DNA of 64,000 bases from Bugula neritina. Its lineage: Eukaryota > Bryozoa > Gymnolaemata > Cheilostomatida > Bugulidae. The notes under the pieces were generated by a model, which saw nothing but the letters and a program-made list of their open reading frames with translations, made no database searches and was not told where the DNA came from. Location: assembly GCA_964035545.1 (NCBI GenBank), contig OZ037771.1, positions 8,852,408-8,916,407 on the forward strand, read 5' to 3'. Made by a program: the position numbers and the translations under genes. Below are positions 10,213-23,123 of this stretch, piece by piece (the first letter of the stretch is position 1; each line of letters opens with the position of its first letter).

Positions 10213-13200
10213 GAGACTTGTATATTTACCATATCGACAGAAACAGTATTAGACAGTCTAAGAGAAATTTTTTTATATGCAATTGTGCTGTTGGACATCA
10301 GTCTACAGATTTGGACCAATATCATATTTCGGTTTCTACTTCAACAACGAATGAGCCAGACTTCTTCTCCCTTGTACCTCCTCCAGAAGACATAGTGACA
10401 CGCAATGGGAAGAAGATTGCAACAAAAGAGACGCACTGTATTGAAAGTCTACCTTGCAACATTGACTGTGTGTTTGGAGGAAGGTAAGTCATTAACCGTG
10501 AACATGTTACGCAATATGCTCTATCAAGCAAATAGAAGAATATAATCAAAAAATGGTAATGGTTAAAATATTTATTATTAAGTTACAGATTAGTAATTTT
10601 GTTAGAAATAAAATATAATTGAAATTTTTTTTTTACTGTTGTATTTATATTTTACTTATTTATTAACAAAAAGCACATGCAAGTTTATAGTCGCTATTCC
10701 TGTGAAAAATCCACTGATGGGAGGGGTTTTTGTTAAATCGGGCTAAGGATTTATTCACATAGGGCACAGAAGAAATTATGACTGAATGTTTTTTCTAACA
10801 TCAGCAATGGCTATACTCAGGCCCAAACCCATGATTTCATACTTACTAGGCAAATGCTCTAACTCCTAGACCATGGCTGCACCCTATATATTGTAAGAAG
10901 TTCTGTAATAGCATATATTAAACAGGCAACTCCCTAGTATTCCACGTATACTAGAGGCAATGTATCTAGCCTAATACAGCGTCTACTAACCCTCGGGTCC
11001 CAGCTGGATAGTTCATGATACAACTAGGACTAATTATCTAGTTGATCGACAGCGCACTTGTATAACACGCAGTTGGATAGCAGCAGTGGATTAGTTAAGT
11101 TGTGTTTCTGCTATTGGATAATTATGTAACGTTTGTTTTTGTGTGTAGTAGTTAGAAACTTGTGTATTATTCGCATACACAGGATAGTTAAGGGCAACCT
11201 TTTAGCTGCAACTGCCTTGCTGAGGTTTGCATTGTAATCATATAAGAATTCAGTACCAGTAAAATAAAATCTCACCTAATTGTGCTAGAGTCAAAATTTA
11301 AAAACTATGTTGTAGATCTTTTTTTTCCCCAGTGCAACTTTTTGGAAATTTCAATTTTCATTTTTTTTGCAAAGTTATAGACAAAAAACTGCCCAATTTT
11401 GGCCAATTTTGCCTGAAAAGCTGACTTTTCAGTACCAGTGAAATATCTCAGCAGCAAAACATGATATCTGAATAAAAATTGCACTGCTGGAATCCTGAAA
11501 TATTTCTCCAGTGTAATTTTTTTCTTTTTCCAATAACTCTTCTAGATTGCCCATAAATTGGTGATTTATGCACTGAAAATGCCATATTTTTTCGTAGTAA
11601 ATTAGCAGCGCGCAGTGCTTCACGCTTCAATGAGCACGTAGGGGTGTGAAGATATTGGCGCGTACATGCTAATTACAGGCTTGCTAGCTGGCAGGCTATA
11701 ATGAATAGCTTGCTTTGTACTTTGTCTATGTAGCGCCTATAATGGAATGTTGATAGATAACGCAGCCCTAATGAAGGTTGCTGCTTATTGGTTGTAGTTT
11801 GATCTTAGGCTAAACAATTGCAAGTAGGCAACACGCATGCCACCCGCAGAGTAGTATTATTCAAGAACCTAAACTCCATTTTGAGAGAAATTTATGATAT
11901 TCTTAGTGAGAGTGCCCTTAACCTGTGTTTGTCGTGTCAACTTCGGCTACTAGCAAATGCCTTTTTAAGTCGATGTTGTTGACAGGTTGGAGAAAGGCTT
12001 CTAGTGCCAAACTCTGTTGTCCTTCTGCAGGCAAGTCGCCATAAGCAACTTGTGCCAGCCATTCCACCACAGTTGCTTGTTCTCGCAAGCAAGTCTTAGG
12101 AACTCTCCTAAGCCCTTGAAGTTGGACACGCGCATCTCCAGCGGTGAGCCCAAACCTGGCTCTCAACGCATCAAAGACGTCGCCGACATCCTGGCCAATA
12201 CCATAAGGTTCGGCCGCTCCCATCAGGCACAATCGCAGCTGGATTAGAGTGATTCATGCAGGTCATTCTCAAATAGCTGCCACGTCGCTGAATTCAGCGA
12301 TAAATTGTTCTACATCTGCTTCTCCTGAGAAGATAGGAGCCCGCAAATGGTACTTGTTCATAGGCAGCGCTGGGCTGCCTATGACATTCTTTACAGCTGC
12401 TGGTCCAATCTGCTCCAGACAGAGGATGTCTCCTTTGTCGTTGCTGGTTATACTCTTTATTGCCTGGCCAAGAGCATTAGCTTCAAACTATTTTTCCACT
12501 GCTGCAACTATTGTTGTGAATTTATGCTTTCACTTAATTGTGGATAATTGAAGCTGAATGAATGTTGGCAACCTGGAATAAAAATCTAATTTATTTGCAT
12601 GAAAGATATAAAAACTACAAACTAGTGAAAACACACAAGTATTACATAATTGGACAAGAGTATAACATGACTTGATTATCCTGCTACTACTAGCCAACTG
12701 CTGGGCTGATGTAATCCGCATATGATTGTATGATCATTAGCTCACTTCTAGTTCGTTGATCCCTTTTTTGTTCAGAGCGTTCATTGGTAGTGTAGTAATG
12801 CATACATTGTTAGGCCGAGTGTACTAAAGATGCTACACATTAGGGTAACAGAATGAGAGCGAGGGAGTTGCCTTTCGGATACATATATCTATTGAAATTC
12901 TCCACATTACTAGATTTCACTAAAGGCCGAAATAGCCTATTAAAAATTTTTTTCCTTACTGGGATTCGAATCCAAGACCTCCGGCTTGCAAGCAAGTGTG
13001 CAAACCATTACACTATTGGGACCAACTGAGTAATTGCAACACTACAAAAATGATAGTATGAGTACAAACAATGAACTTGTTGTGTCAGCAAAAACATCTC
13101 TAACAAATTACAACTTGAAAAAATGAGCAATTATAACCACTATAGTACTGCTAAAATATCTAAAATACTAAATCCAACAACATTAAACTTTTTTATTTTA

Positions 13201-16200
13201 CATTGTTGTTAGTTCTCCCATTGTTTTTAACGCTTTTAGATCTGGATATGAGGGAAGGATCCGCGGCCGAAAAGAAAACGACAGGACAAAAGTAATAGAC
13301 TCCAACTCATCAATTGGTTTTATCTACACTCCAGAGGAATCTCATGAGCTGGAAAAGTGGATATGTGAACTCTATGAGCCGGCGACTCACAAAACACTCA
13401 GCCAAGTTACACTAAAGGTAGCTTTACATGCTATACTTTTCCAGTTCGCTAATTTAGCTGTATAGTTGTGTCATGTGTATACAAGGCACAGAAAAATGAT
13501 GAAGCTTGATGTTTAGGCTATATTATTTTCAATAATTTTAATGTTAGTTCTTATTGTGGGGCATAAGTGCTGGCATGATATATTTGCACTGTAAAAGCTC
13601 ACTTATACTCTCTGTTTATGGACTGCAAGACTAATGTGGGAATACTAATTGTGTTGTACTGCTATTATATGGTAAATTGTTACATAATGTACTCACTACA
13701 ACATTACGCTTTTGTTAGGTCAAGGCCACCTTCAGTTTTACAAAGCTATCTCCATCTTAAAAATACTATACTTGCTTGTATTCATTTTCTAACAAAATAT
13801 AATCTACTGCATCCACAATCATAATATTACACGGTGTTAGTATGTCACATGTTAAAATTGCCTTTTTTAGCTATACCGCGCGGAATATTTTAAAGCATGT
13901 TTATTATCTTAATGCAATTGAGATGTTTAAAAATGTAACAGCAAAGTGAGAAAAAATAGATTGACTGGCAAAACCCTCTGCAAAAATATTTTCAATTAAA
14001 TAAAAGCATTTTTTGAGCAATTGGTGATTTATTAATTTATTTTATTGTCACAAATCTTAAAAACATATACTGTTGGTACAATATTTTTTGACTTCTTAAG
14101 ACATCTTTAACATTGTCAAGTAAGTTTTGAATTAAATTGTATGCAAGTAATTTTTTTCAATTCTGTTAATAATGTTGTGAAATTCTAGGTACACCAAGTG
14201 TGGGTGGTTGAGACTAGTGTGTGTACTTACAATGCGAGTGGTGGTGCTGATTATCCAGAGTTTAGCGGTTTGAGTGCAACGATTATATAATGTTTATTGC
14301 ACGCTGAATAATACAAGAGTAAGAAACGATACAAGATAAAGATGTTACACAATTACAATTATTTAATAAAACATAAGCTACTAAACTAAGCTGGCTTCAC
14401 TGCTAGACAACATGGGGCTGGCGCAAGGTAGTCTTTTTACATACGCGCAGCTGATGTAGTATAAAGCATGATCAAGTAATCATTTGCCAATCCAATGAAG
14501 GGTAGCGTGGCGCATCACTGTGAGTGTCAGTGTAGTTACGCTAATGTGGTGATGTATAGCCTTCGGGTAGTGTAGCATATGATTGCCCGACACATTATTA
14601 TACCCCCACCTATCGGTAGGGACAAACTTTACCTCTGGCTGCAACAACGTACACTTAGAGGATTTAGGCATTAATTAAACCGGCGACTCAAAGTCTATTG
14701 AACATCTCCCTGAGCCGACTGACATGACTGTTAAAGTCAGAGAGATGACAATGAAATCAAAGAAGTAGACGAGCAGAGTTTTCCAATGTAACCCACAAAA
14801 AAACTGCTTGATGAGTTGTTGAAAGGTGGCCAGAGCGGATGTAAGTCTAAACGGCAACACCTTCAATTCTCAGAGCCCATCTCGTGTTATAAACACAGCT
14901 TTGTACTGTGCATCAAAACATAGGGGCACTTGCCAGTACCCGCTCAGCAAACCTAACATACTGAAAAACTAGCTACTAGCTAAGGCAGCCAGCAACTCAT
15001 CAATTCACAGAAGAGGGTACACATTTTAGATGGTAACGCAGTTCAGCTTGGGATAATTCACACAAAACCTTCAGCTCCTATTTTTTTTCTGAATCAGGGC
15101 AACCGGAGAGCTCTTAGCACTATGGGCTGACTCAATCAGGTTTCGGCTCAAATAGTCTTGCATCTGATGGCTCACTTCTTTTTCCCTCTCAGGACCTGAC
15201 CGGCAGGTCGGCTGCTGAATCGACCCCCTCTCCGCAGCCAGAGGTATCTCATGACAGACAGACAGACTCATGTCATGGTCACTATGACGAACACATCCTT
15301 GAACTCAAAGAGTAATTGCGCAACCACCCAGCACCCCCTGTTACTCTCACAGCTATCACAGGCATTCTTGTACAAATTTACAATGTGTTTATGCACTGGT
15401 CCCTTGCCGTTCGTAGTGGGTACTTCTCAGTCAGGGCAGGCCTTGCATTTTTATTTTTACGTGTGGAATTTTTCTACCAACAAACTTACCGGCAACTCCA
15501 TCGACCCGGTAAAAGGGTTATTGCACTGTACCAGGAACTCGCCACGCTCATCCAGCTGTTTCAGACTGTTTGAGAGCTGGACACTCCCAAGTGCCTCTTC
15601 CACCACTCGTAACTCGGAGATTTTTCTACAATTCACTCTGCAGCAAACTGTGGTGCGGGAGCGCCTAGGAATGATACAACGCTGTACTACTTGCACTCCT
15701 CTCACCAAGGGCCTGCCAAACAAGTCAACACAAGCAAGCTTGCACTCTGCCATCATCACCACAGACTTGTTAAAGTCGATGTGGCACTTGCGAATTTTTT
15801 AGAAAGACATCCCTAGGATGGCATTCAACTTCAGCTGACTGACGATGAAAGTGCTGCTGATCATCTAATCACAGACTTGTCCTGTCAGCTCAACTATGCC
15901 ATAGAATGAAATTCCCCTTTGTATGGCTCCAGGTTAGCCCTGTGTCATGCACCTAGCGTGTCGAAGAGACACTGCTCAGAAGGTTGGTATATCACTCAGT
16001 GTCTAACAGTAATGCTACAGCTTTGCCGGCAAGCTTGCTTGACCGAAAATAACTGTTTTCATGTGGCTGGGTGCACCTAGAGCGGCTAGTCTCTAGAAGC
16101 AACACTTTGTGTGTATTGAGTTTGGGATGCACCTGGCTTTCTATTTGCAAGGGGGCCGCCGTGGGCAGCCAAGAGAAATCATGATCCTGCTCACACGCCC

Positions 16201-19200
16201 CATAAATACCTTCCTCTTGCAATCTGGCAGTTTTCTAAATTTTCTGTAAACTTGCCACTCTGACAATAGTGGCCTCCTTAACCTACTAAGCCTGGGCCTC
16301 TGCCTCGGTACCGGAAGTGTTAACCAAGGCCTACGGTTGGTGGACTCTACTATGAGCCCGGTCCTCCTTACATGAGGACATCTCCTGCAAAGATGTTTTT
16401 TACTTCCACATCCCCAACAGGTAGGAGAGCATCTGTTGGCAGTAGATGTCTGCAGCCATGCAGCCGTTCGGCTACTGGTTGCTGTTCCTGATACCTAATT
16501 TCAGCCACCAGCTGATAATGTCATGACCACATAAACGGCTGCAGCAGCCTTAGACAGTAGCGGCCCCTCTTTGGCCTCTACTTGCTGCACATTCACTCCA
16601 GGGGGACATGCGCTATTGGCGTAGAAATATGCTTTCTCAAGCCAAAGAGCCATTCATCTCTAGTCAACTTCGGCTGTCAGCAGGTGCCTTTTCAGGCCAA
16701 TGTTGTTGATGGATCGGAGAAACGCCTCTAGAGCAAGATTCCTCCGGTCTTTCACTGGCAACTCATTATAAGCAATTAGCGCTAGCCATTCAACTACAGT
16801 GGTACATTACTGCCTAAGCCCTTGCAGCTAAACATACGTATTTTGAGCGGTGAGCCTAAACCGGGCTCTCAGCGCTTCAAAGATACTGCTAACGTCTGAG
16901 CTAATACTATATATAATATTACTGTCCTTGTCAAGCATAACCGTAGCTGTATCAGAATTACTCTGGCAGGCCATCTGCAGATGGCTGCCTTATTGCTGAA
17001 CTCAGCGGTAATTTGCTCTACATCTTTTTCTCTGAAGAGAGTAAAAGCCTTCAAATTATACTTGTTCATAAGCAGTGATGACATCTTCTACAGCCATGGG
17101 TACATCCTCAATCCGATTTAGACAGGAGACCTCTCTCTCGTCGTCACTTGCCATACTTTTCTACTGCTTGGCCTGGAGCATTGCCATCAATTCTATTCCA
17201 CTGCTGCCACCACTCCTGTGAATCTATAGGGTTCACAATGTGTGGGTTATTGAGACTGGCGTGTGTATTTGCAGTGCGAGTGCTGGTGTTAACTATCCAG
17301 AGTAACAGTCGCAATGCAAAGATTGTATAATGTTTATTGGATGCCGAATAATACAAGAGTAAGAAATGATACAAGATAAAAGATGCTACATGATTAAACT
17401 AGACTAATAAAACATAAGCTACTAAACTAAGCCGGCTCCACTGCTAGACAACGTGGGTCTGGCGCAAGATTTTGTTTAAAATTGAATTTTTTTTATTTTT
17501 AATTAGTGTTGGTTCAAACCTCCTGAGAAGCGTTTATTGAATTTATTAATGCACATCTTCAGACAGGTTTCTTTGTTGAATTTAATAGGTGAGAGTGCTA
17601 AACTTGCCAAAATTTGTTGACGAGAGTTTCTTCCCCAGTGTGAAGTATGTTAGTGCAGGAAAGCCAGCTGTTTTCATTTGTAAAATTCAAAATGTTGACC
17701 TATCAAACATCACTTTGTATTACAATGGCAGAAAAGTTACCCGAGGTAAGCTCTAGTGTGCTATGTGATTAATAACTAGGGATATTCTAGTCTAGATGAA
17801 TTAGAGATAAATGTATGTCTTGTAAAGAAACTCATACAAGTTTATAGTTGCCTTCTCTGTGAGAAACCCCTGATGAAAAAGTTCTTTGTTAAATCGGCTA
17901 AGGACTTATTTATATGGGTGACTAGTCAATATTTCGAAGGCCCATTGCTCTGAAGATCCATTATTCCAAAGGTGCATTGGCCCCAAGGTGCATTATTCCA
18001 AAGGTGCATTAGTCCGAAGACTAGTAATATCACTGAGAATATCATAAATTTCACTCACAATCTTGCTATATTATTGCTAGCTGTGGGTGGCATGCGTGTG
18101 GCCTACTTGTAAATTTTTAGCCCAAGATTACGCGATGATGCTGCCTCAATTAAGGGCTGCATCATCTATCAACATTTCATTGTGCCTGCTCCATAAACTA
18201 AGTACACAGCAAGCTATTCACTAGCCTGTCACCTAGCAAGCCTGTAATTAGTAATCTATTCATAAGTATCTCCTCATCTCCAAGTGTTCACTGAAGTATG
18301 AAGTGTGGTGCTAGGGTGATACAATAAGTATTTTTATTTCACAGTTTATATAAAAATGACAGCTATAGGCAATAAACTCAAAATATCTAGTTCAGTGGCT
18401 ATAGTGACTAATATTATATTGTAGTGGAGCACACAATACGCGCGTCCACGTGCCCCCAGCCAATCAGAGATGCGTCAGGTGACAACCCCCAGCGATGCGT
18501 AACGAGAGAGTTGTAATAGAGAGAGCGTACTAGTAACTAGGAAGATGTAATATTTTTAATCTGTGTGCTTCTTGTATAATTTTATTAGTATGTAATTGTA
18601 AATAAATCTCTTTTAATCTTATCACAAGCCCTATATTGCTGTGGATAACCAAGTCATAATAACAAGCTAGGAACCACGCATTAACATTGTGTAAATTACA
18701 ACAGTGGTGGCAGCGGTGGGATCTTGCGTATAACAGTCATGACAGAAGACGGTACGGAGCTACCCATTCCACTGAATGAAGGTGAGGAAGATAATGTTGA
18801 TATACCTGTGAAACCAGTAGTGTTAGAAGAAGTGAAAATTTCTAGAGAGCCCTGTGAGGATAGATACCGGCTGAAGGCGCCCACCTTCACAGGCGAGGAA
18901 GCCGTAGAGCAATTTATCCAGGAATTCCAAGATGTGATGAAAGTTGCGCGGTGGCCACCAAGCTCAGGATGGCACTGACGGACAAGGCTAAGCCATACGA
19001 AGCGGGACCTGACATAGACGGGATCTTTGCTTCTCTGCGGGCCCGTTTTGGTATCCCCGCCATAGATGCGCGGGCCCGCCTACAAAGGCTGCGGAGTTAT
19101 CCTCACACGCCGCTGCAGAAGCACGCTACCACGGTGATGACGCTGGCGCAGATCGCGTTTCGCGATCTGCCTCAAGCGAACCGTGAGAGGTATACTTACG

Positions 19201-22200
19201 ATGCCTTCGTGCAGTCCATCAAAGACTTAGGGCTCCACCATCAGTTCCAAGCGAGGGGAGTCGCTACGGTCGAGGATGCACTCGCGGTGGGAGAAGCCTA
19301 CCTCTTAGCGACTCACATGCACCGCAACCGCGTGGCCTCCCGCCAGATGGCCACGGAACACACTACTGCTCATACTGAACCAAATGCAGAACCCTCCGCG
19401 GTAGCTAATGTGACCCAGATGTCGGTAGCATTGAAAGTCGCACAGATGACTGACATGCTAGCCAAACTGGTCGCTACATTAGCTCCCCCAAGCCAGGTAG
19501 ATACCGCCCGTGAGCCTTGCGGGCCGCAGGTACAATCACCAGGCACGGGGCATAACTTCTGCTGGGGATGTGGGAGGCCAGGACATTTCCAGAAGAACTG
19601 CCCTTAACTCCAACAAGGGTTAAACTACCACGGCCCACAGATGTTCCCACCTCTTGCGGGCCGCCGGTAAATCACCAAGGGAGGACAACGCGTCTACCGC
19701 CTCGCTGGGCGCCACGCGAAGATGCTGTGAAGTGGCAACCCCCACGGCAAGTAGGCTGTTCAAGCCACTTGTCACCTGGGTCCTCTATGCCACTCCAACA
19801 CGGATCCGGCGGACGTTCGACCTCAGAGCCTGCGAGGGAAACGGTACAGGCGCCGCAAGGCATACCGCTTCAACCTCGGCAGCTGGTCAATAGTCGTCGC
19901 CAACCGTGGACCCCTCGACCCACAGCGAGGGAGGTGCAACCACGGCACACACAGATGCAGCCACACGGAAGTAGCTACTTTCTGCCAGGAAAGCAAGCTG
20001 GCAAGCCTGCCAATTTCTTTCTGGACTTGGGCTGCACCACCAACCTCCTTAGCCGTCAGTTCTTTGACACCCTCAGCGCTAAGGTCAGGGACAGTCTGGC
20101 ACCGTATGAAGGGGATCATGGCACCCTGGCAGACGGGTCGTGCATTCCCTTCTACAGCATTATTGAGCTGACTAGGTACGTCCGTAACCAGGCCATCCAG
20201 GAGACGTTTATCGTCGGACAGCTCAATGAGGATGCTATCCTCGGGATGCCATTCTTACAACGACACTGATGTTGCATCGATTTCAGTAAATCTGCGATTA
20301 TCATGGGCAACAGGGAGCTCACCTGTGTCGATAAGTTTGGTCGTCCTCTAGCAGGAGGAGTGCAGGTAGTACGGAGCTGTACGATACCAGGCCACTCCCG
20401 GGCTACCGCCCGCTGCAAAGTAGACCGTGGCCAGACCTCTAGGTTGGGAGTTGGCGAAAGTACACACTCAAAAATCCAACTTGCCTGTTGCTTTAGCCGG
20501 CTCACGGGACAAGGAGAGATCTCAGTGCAGTGCGTCAACCCCTCCTCAGAGACGGTAGACCTACCACTCAGGTCCATACTGGACAGCTTCCATCCTGTCC
20601 AGGAGAAAGCCATTGGGCCGTCGTTGGGAGCTACGACGGAAGGTCCTCAGCAGAGCCCGTCTCAAGAGCGGAGGACCGTCCCAACCCACGCCTCCCATCC
20701 TCCAGGAACGCGTGGCTATACAGGCAACGGAAAGCGCCATGCTATGGCCAAGTTGCCACACAGGTACAGTGAGGCACCTCGCCACACAGACCATGGCGCC
20801 CGCCTAAATAGAGCGGTCTGTCGTGAGGTACCACGGGCGACGGCGACCACCCCTACAAGAGGAGGTGAGACCCGAAGAAGAAGAGCGGAGCTCCCCCACA
20901 GTCCCCGTTGCCAACGCGGAACCCGGGCCAGCCCCAACAAAGGGCTGACACGCCCCCAGAGGCCGTCCAGAGCCTCCGCGCCAAACTTGTATGGGCTGGT
21001 AACGTTAGGGAGCTGCCGAAACTCCAGAGCAAATTTTTTGAAATGTTCAATAAACAATTTTAATTCTAATAATGATTCTACTAATTTTCGGACTAATGCA
21101 CCTTCGGACTAATGCACCTTCGAACTAATGCACCTTCGGAGCGAAGCACCTACGGAGTATTGCTCTGTCCCCATTCATATGTGACACAAAAGTAATCATA
21201 ACTAAGTGCTCTTCCTAGCACCACCAATGGTCTTTAATACATTGGGCTTGAACCCATGACTTTGTGTTTACTAAGCCAAACACCCAAACCCTTAGACTAC
21301 GGCTGTCCCAAATGTATGTTGCGTAATGAATACCATGTTATTATAGAATTTAGTCCGAACTCACTTTAATTCTACATAAAGCATTTGAGTACAACCAATG
21401 CCAAATGATGAGGAAGAATTAAAAACTTTCAATTAAAAAAGAAACAAAGTTTTAATCCTCGTTAATAGTCTTGTGTGCTTTTGCTATATACTCTACAATT
21501 TTAGGTAAAACTGGTACAGGGACAATTGGCCCGGTAATAATGGCACAAATGAAAATGTAGGTAAAAATGGGGCACGGATAATAAATTTTTCAAAATCCCA
21601 AACCCAAGCATCCAACCCTTAAACCCATATCCCAAACTCAAACTCCCATCCTCAAACTTAAACTCCTATTCTAAACCTCAACCACCACCCCAAACCATAA
21701 TATTAAAAATATGTTTTTTTGTCTGTGCCATTTTTAACGGACCCCATGCTTTACATAATTACTATACAATGTATAACTTAATTTTTCAACTAGTGTTATT
21801 CATGCAGTCGCCTGTCTAGTGCATCTACAGCTTTAGATGGTAGAATTTAAAATAATGCAGTGGTTTATTGTTTTTGAACACTTAGAATAATGTATGCTAT
21901 TTTGGGAGCTGCAAATTCCTCTCAATGTGCTCACAGATTACCCTCCATTTGGCAAATATGATCCAACGATACCGTCTTTCACAATTGATTCTATGAAGTC
22001 AGAGTACAATGCCAGTGTCATGTGTGAAGGATTCAACATTGCTGGTTATGTGCACCGGACGTCGGCTCTTATTTTAGGTGGTTAGTATACTTGTTTATTG
22101 GCTTACTAGACAATTAGCTAACATTCAAGTTGTATATTCAACTTATAATGTATGCAAATTAAAACGAGCTAACAAACACATTGTTCCCACTTCTCACTGT

Positions 22201-23092
22201 AACAGTTTCAATATTTGCTGGTTTAAGGATGTAATAGATTTGGGAATCTAATAATGCCTTAATTATTTTATTTGCATTGTTTTTATAGGTAATATCTTGG
22301 TGTAGTTTTCTTAATGCCTTGATTGTGGTTATTATAGATAAACTGTTGGCCTAGTTTATTTGTTTATTTTACTTTGTTCACTTACACTTAAATTCTTTTG
22401 AGTGCCAACTTCTAGAGTATAAAAGGGCAAGCTCACGGGCGCATATAGATAGAGTTTACTGCTGGAGCTCAGAGAAGACACCTCTTATACATAGACTACT
22501 GCAACTTTTTCTTGGAAGATATCCCAATAAAGCTACTCTACATCTATAATTGTCTTCTCTTTCTTTTACAAGGGGATATGTTTGCCAGTTGATATTTTGC
22601 CAACCCACAATATTATCACAATGCAAACATTGTATAAATGTGGTTTTTAAAATTTCAATAATTGCATAACCAAGAGTAAATGCATATATGCTTTATAAGA
22701 AGTAAGCTAAGTTGAGTTTACACACATGCACCATATACGTCTGTTGCAGATCAACTTCCTGTAGTAGCCTATGAGCCTAAGAATGAATGGGTAGCTATAA
22801 TGCTGTCCATCGGAGCTCTCCTGGTAATTAGTCTTTACTTTTATATTATAAATAAATGAATTACTCAACAGTGTAAAATAACAGTAACTTTCTGGGTAAT
22901 TAAACCAACTCCCCTTATGTCTTTTGCACTAATGACTGGGCCATAGCTGGTTCTACCAAACGTTTAAAATTTCGTTTTCCCTATGTTTTATGATTATAAC
23001 TACGCACTTTTAAATGCCAATTTCATGTAAATATTGCTGTTAACTGCAATTTGCAAATAATTAACACCTATGAAGAAAAGATGTTAGTTACA

Positions 23093-23123
<31 letters not shown>

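Larger units (their letters stand above)
14176..17466 (-). mobile_element. Old Gypsy element D, lacks RNase H and integrase
   Basis: Two 250-bp LTRs (14176-14425 and 17217-17466) bound a decayed minus-strand interior: gag on the right, protease linker in the middle, RT on the left. The pol sequence stops in the RT thumb and goes straight into the left LTR, so RNase H and integrase were deleted. The primer site near 17198-17212 is a diverged TGGCAGCAGTGGAAT. Flanks are ATGT and AGAT, not a clean duplication. It lies in intron 2 of the Ig-like gene. Confidence 0.82.
18420..21026 (+). mobile_element. Gypsy element C, 3' truncated, lacks RT
   Basis: 5' LTR, tRNA-Leu primer site, gag and protease, then a direct jump to the pre-integrase linker, ending abruptly at about 21026. 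It is inserted at ATAT (18416-18419). Its coding sequence is close to family A, including the same stop after the protease, but its LTR is unrelated by eye to the 353-bp A LTR. Confidence 0.82.
17914..21176. mobile_element. DNA element with inverted tandem 18-bp repeats (non-autonomous), host of Gypsy C
   Basis: The left end carries direct units like AAGGTGCATTAGTCCGAA (17940-18020). The right end carries the complement, TTCGGACTAATGCACCTT, in tandem (21080-21160). Both outer ends contain ATTGCTCTG/CAGAGCAAT. The interior holds a diverged inverted copy of the TTAA element (about 18025-18340) and the Gypsy C element. No transposase is seen. Confidence 0.6.
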
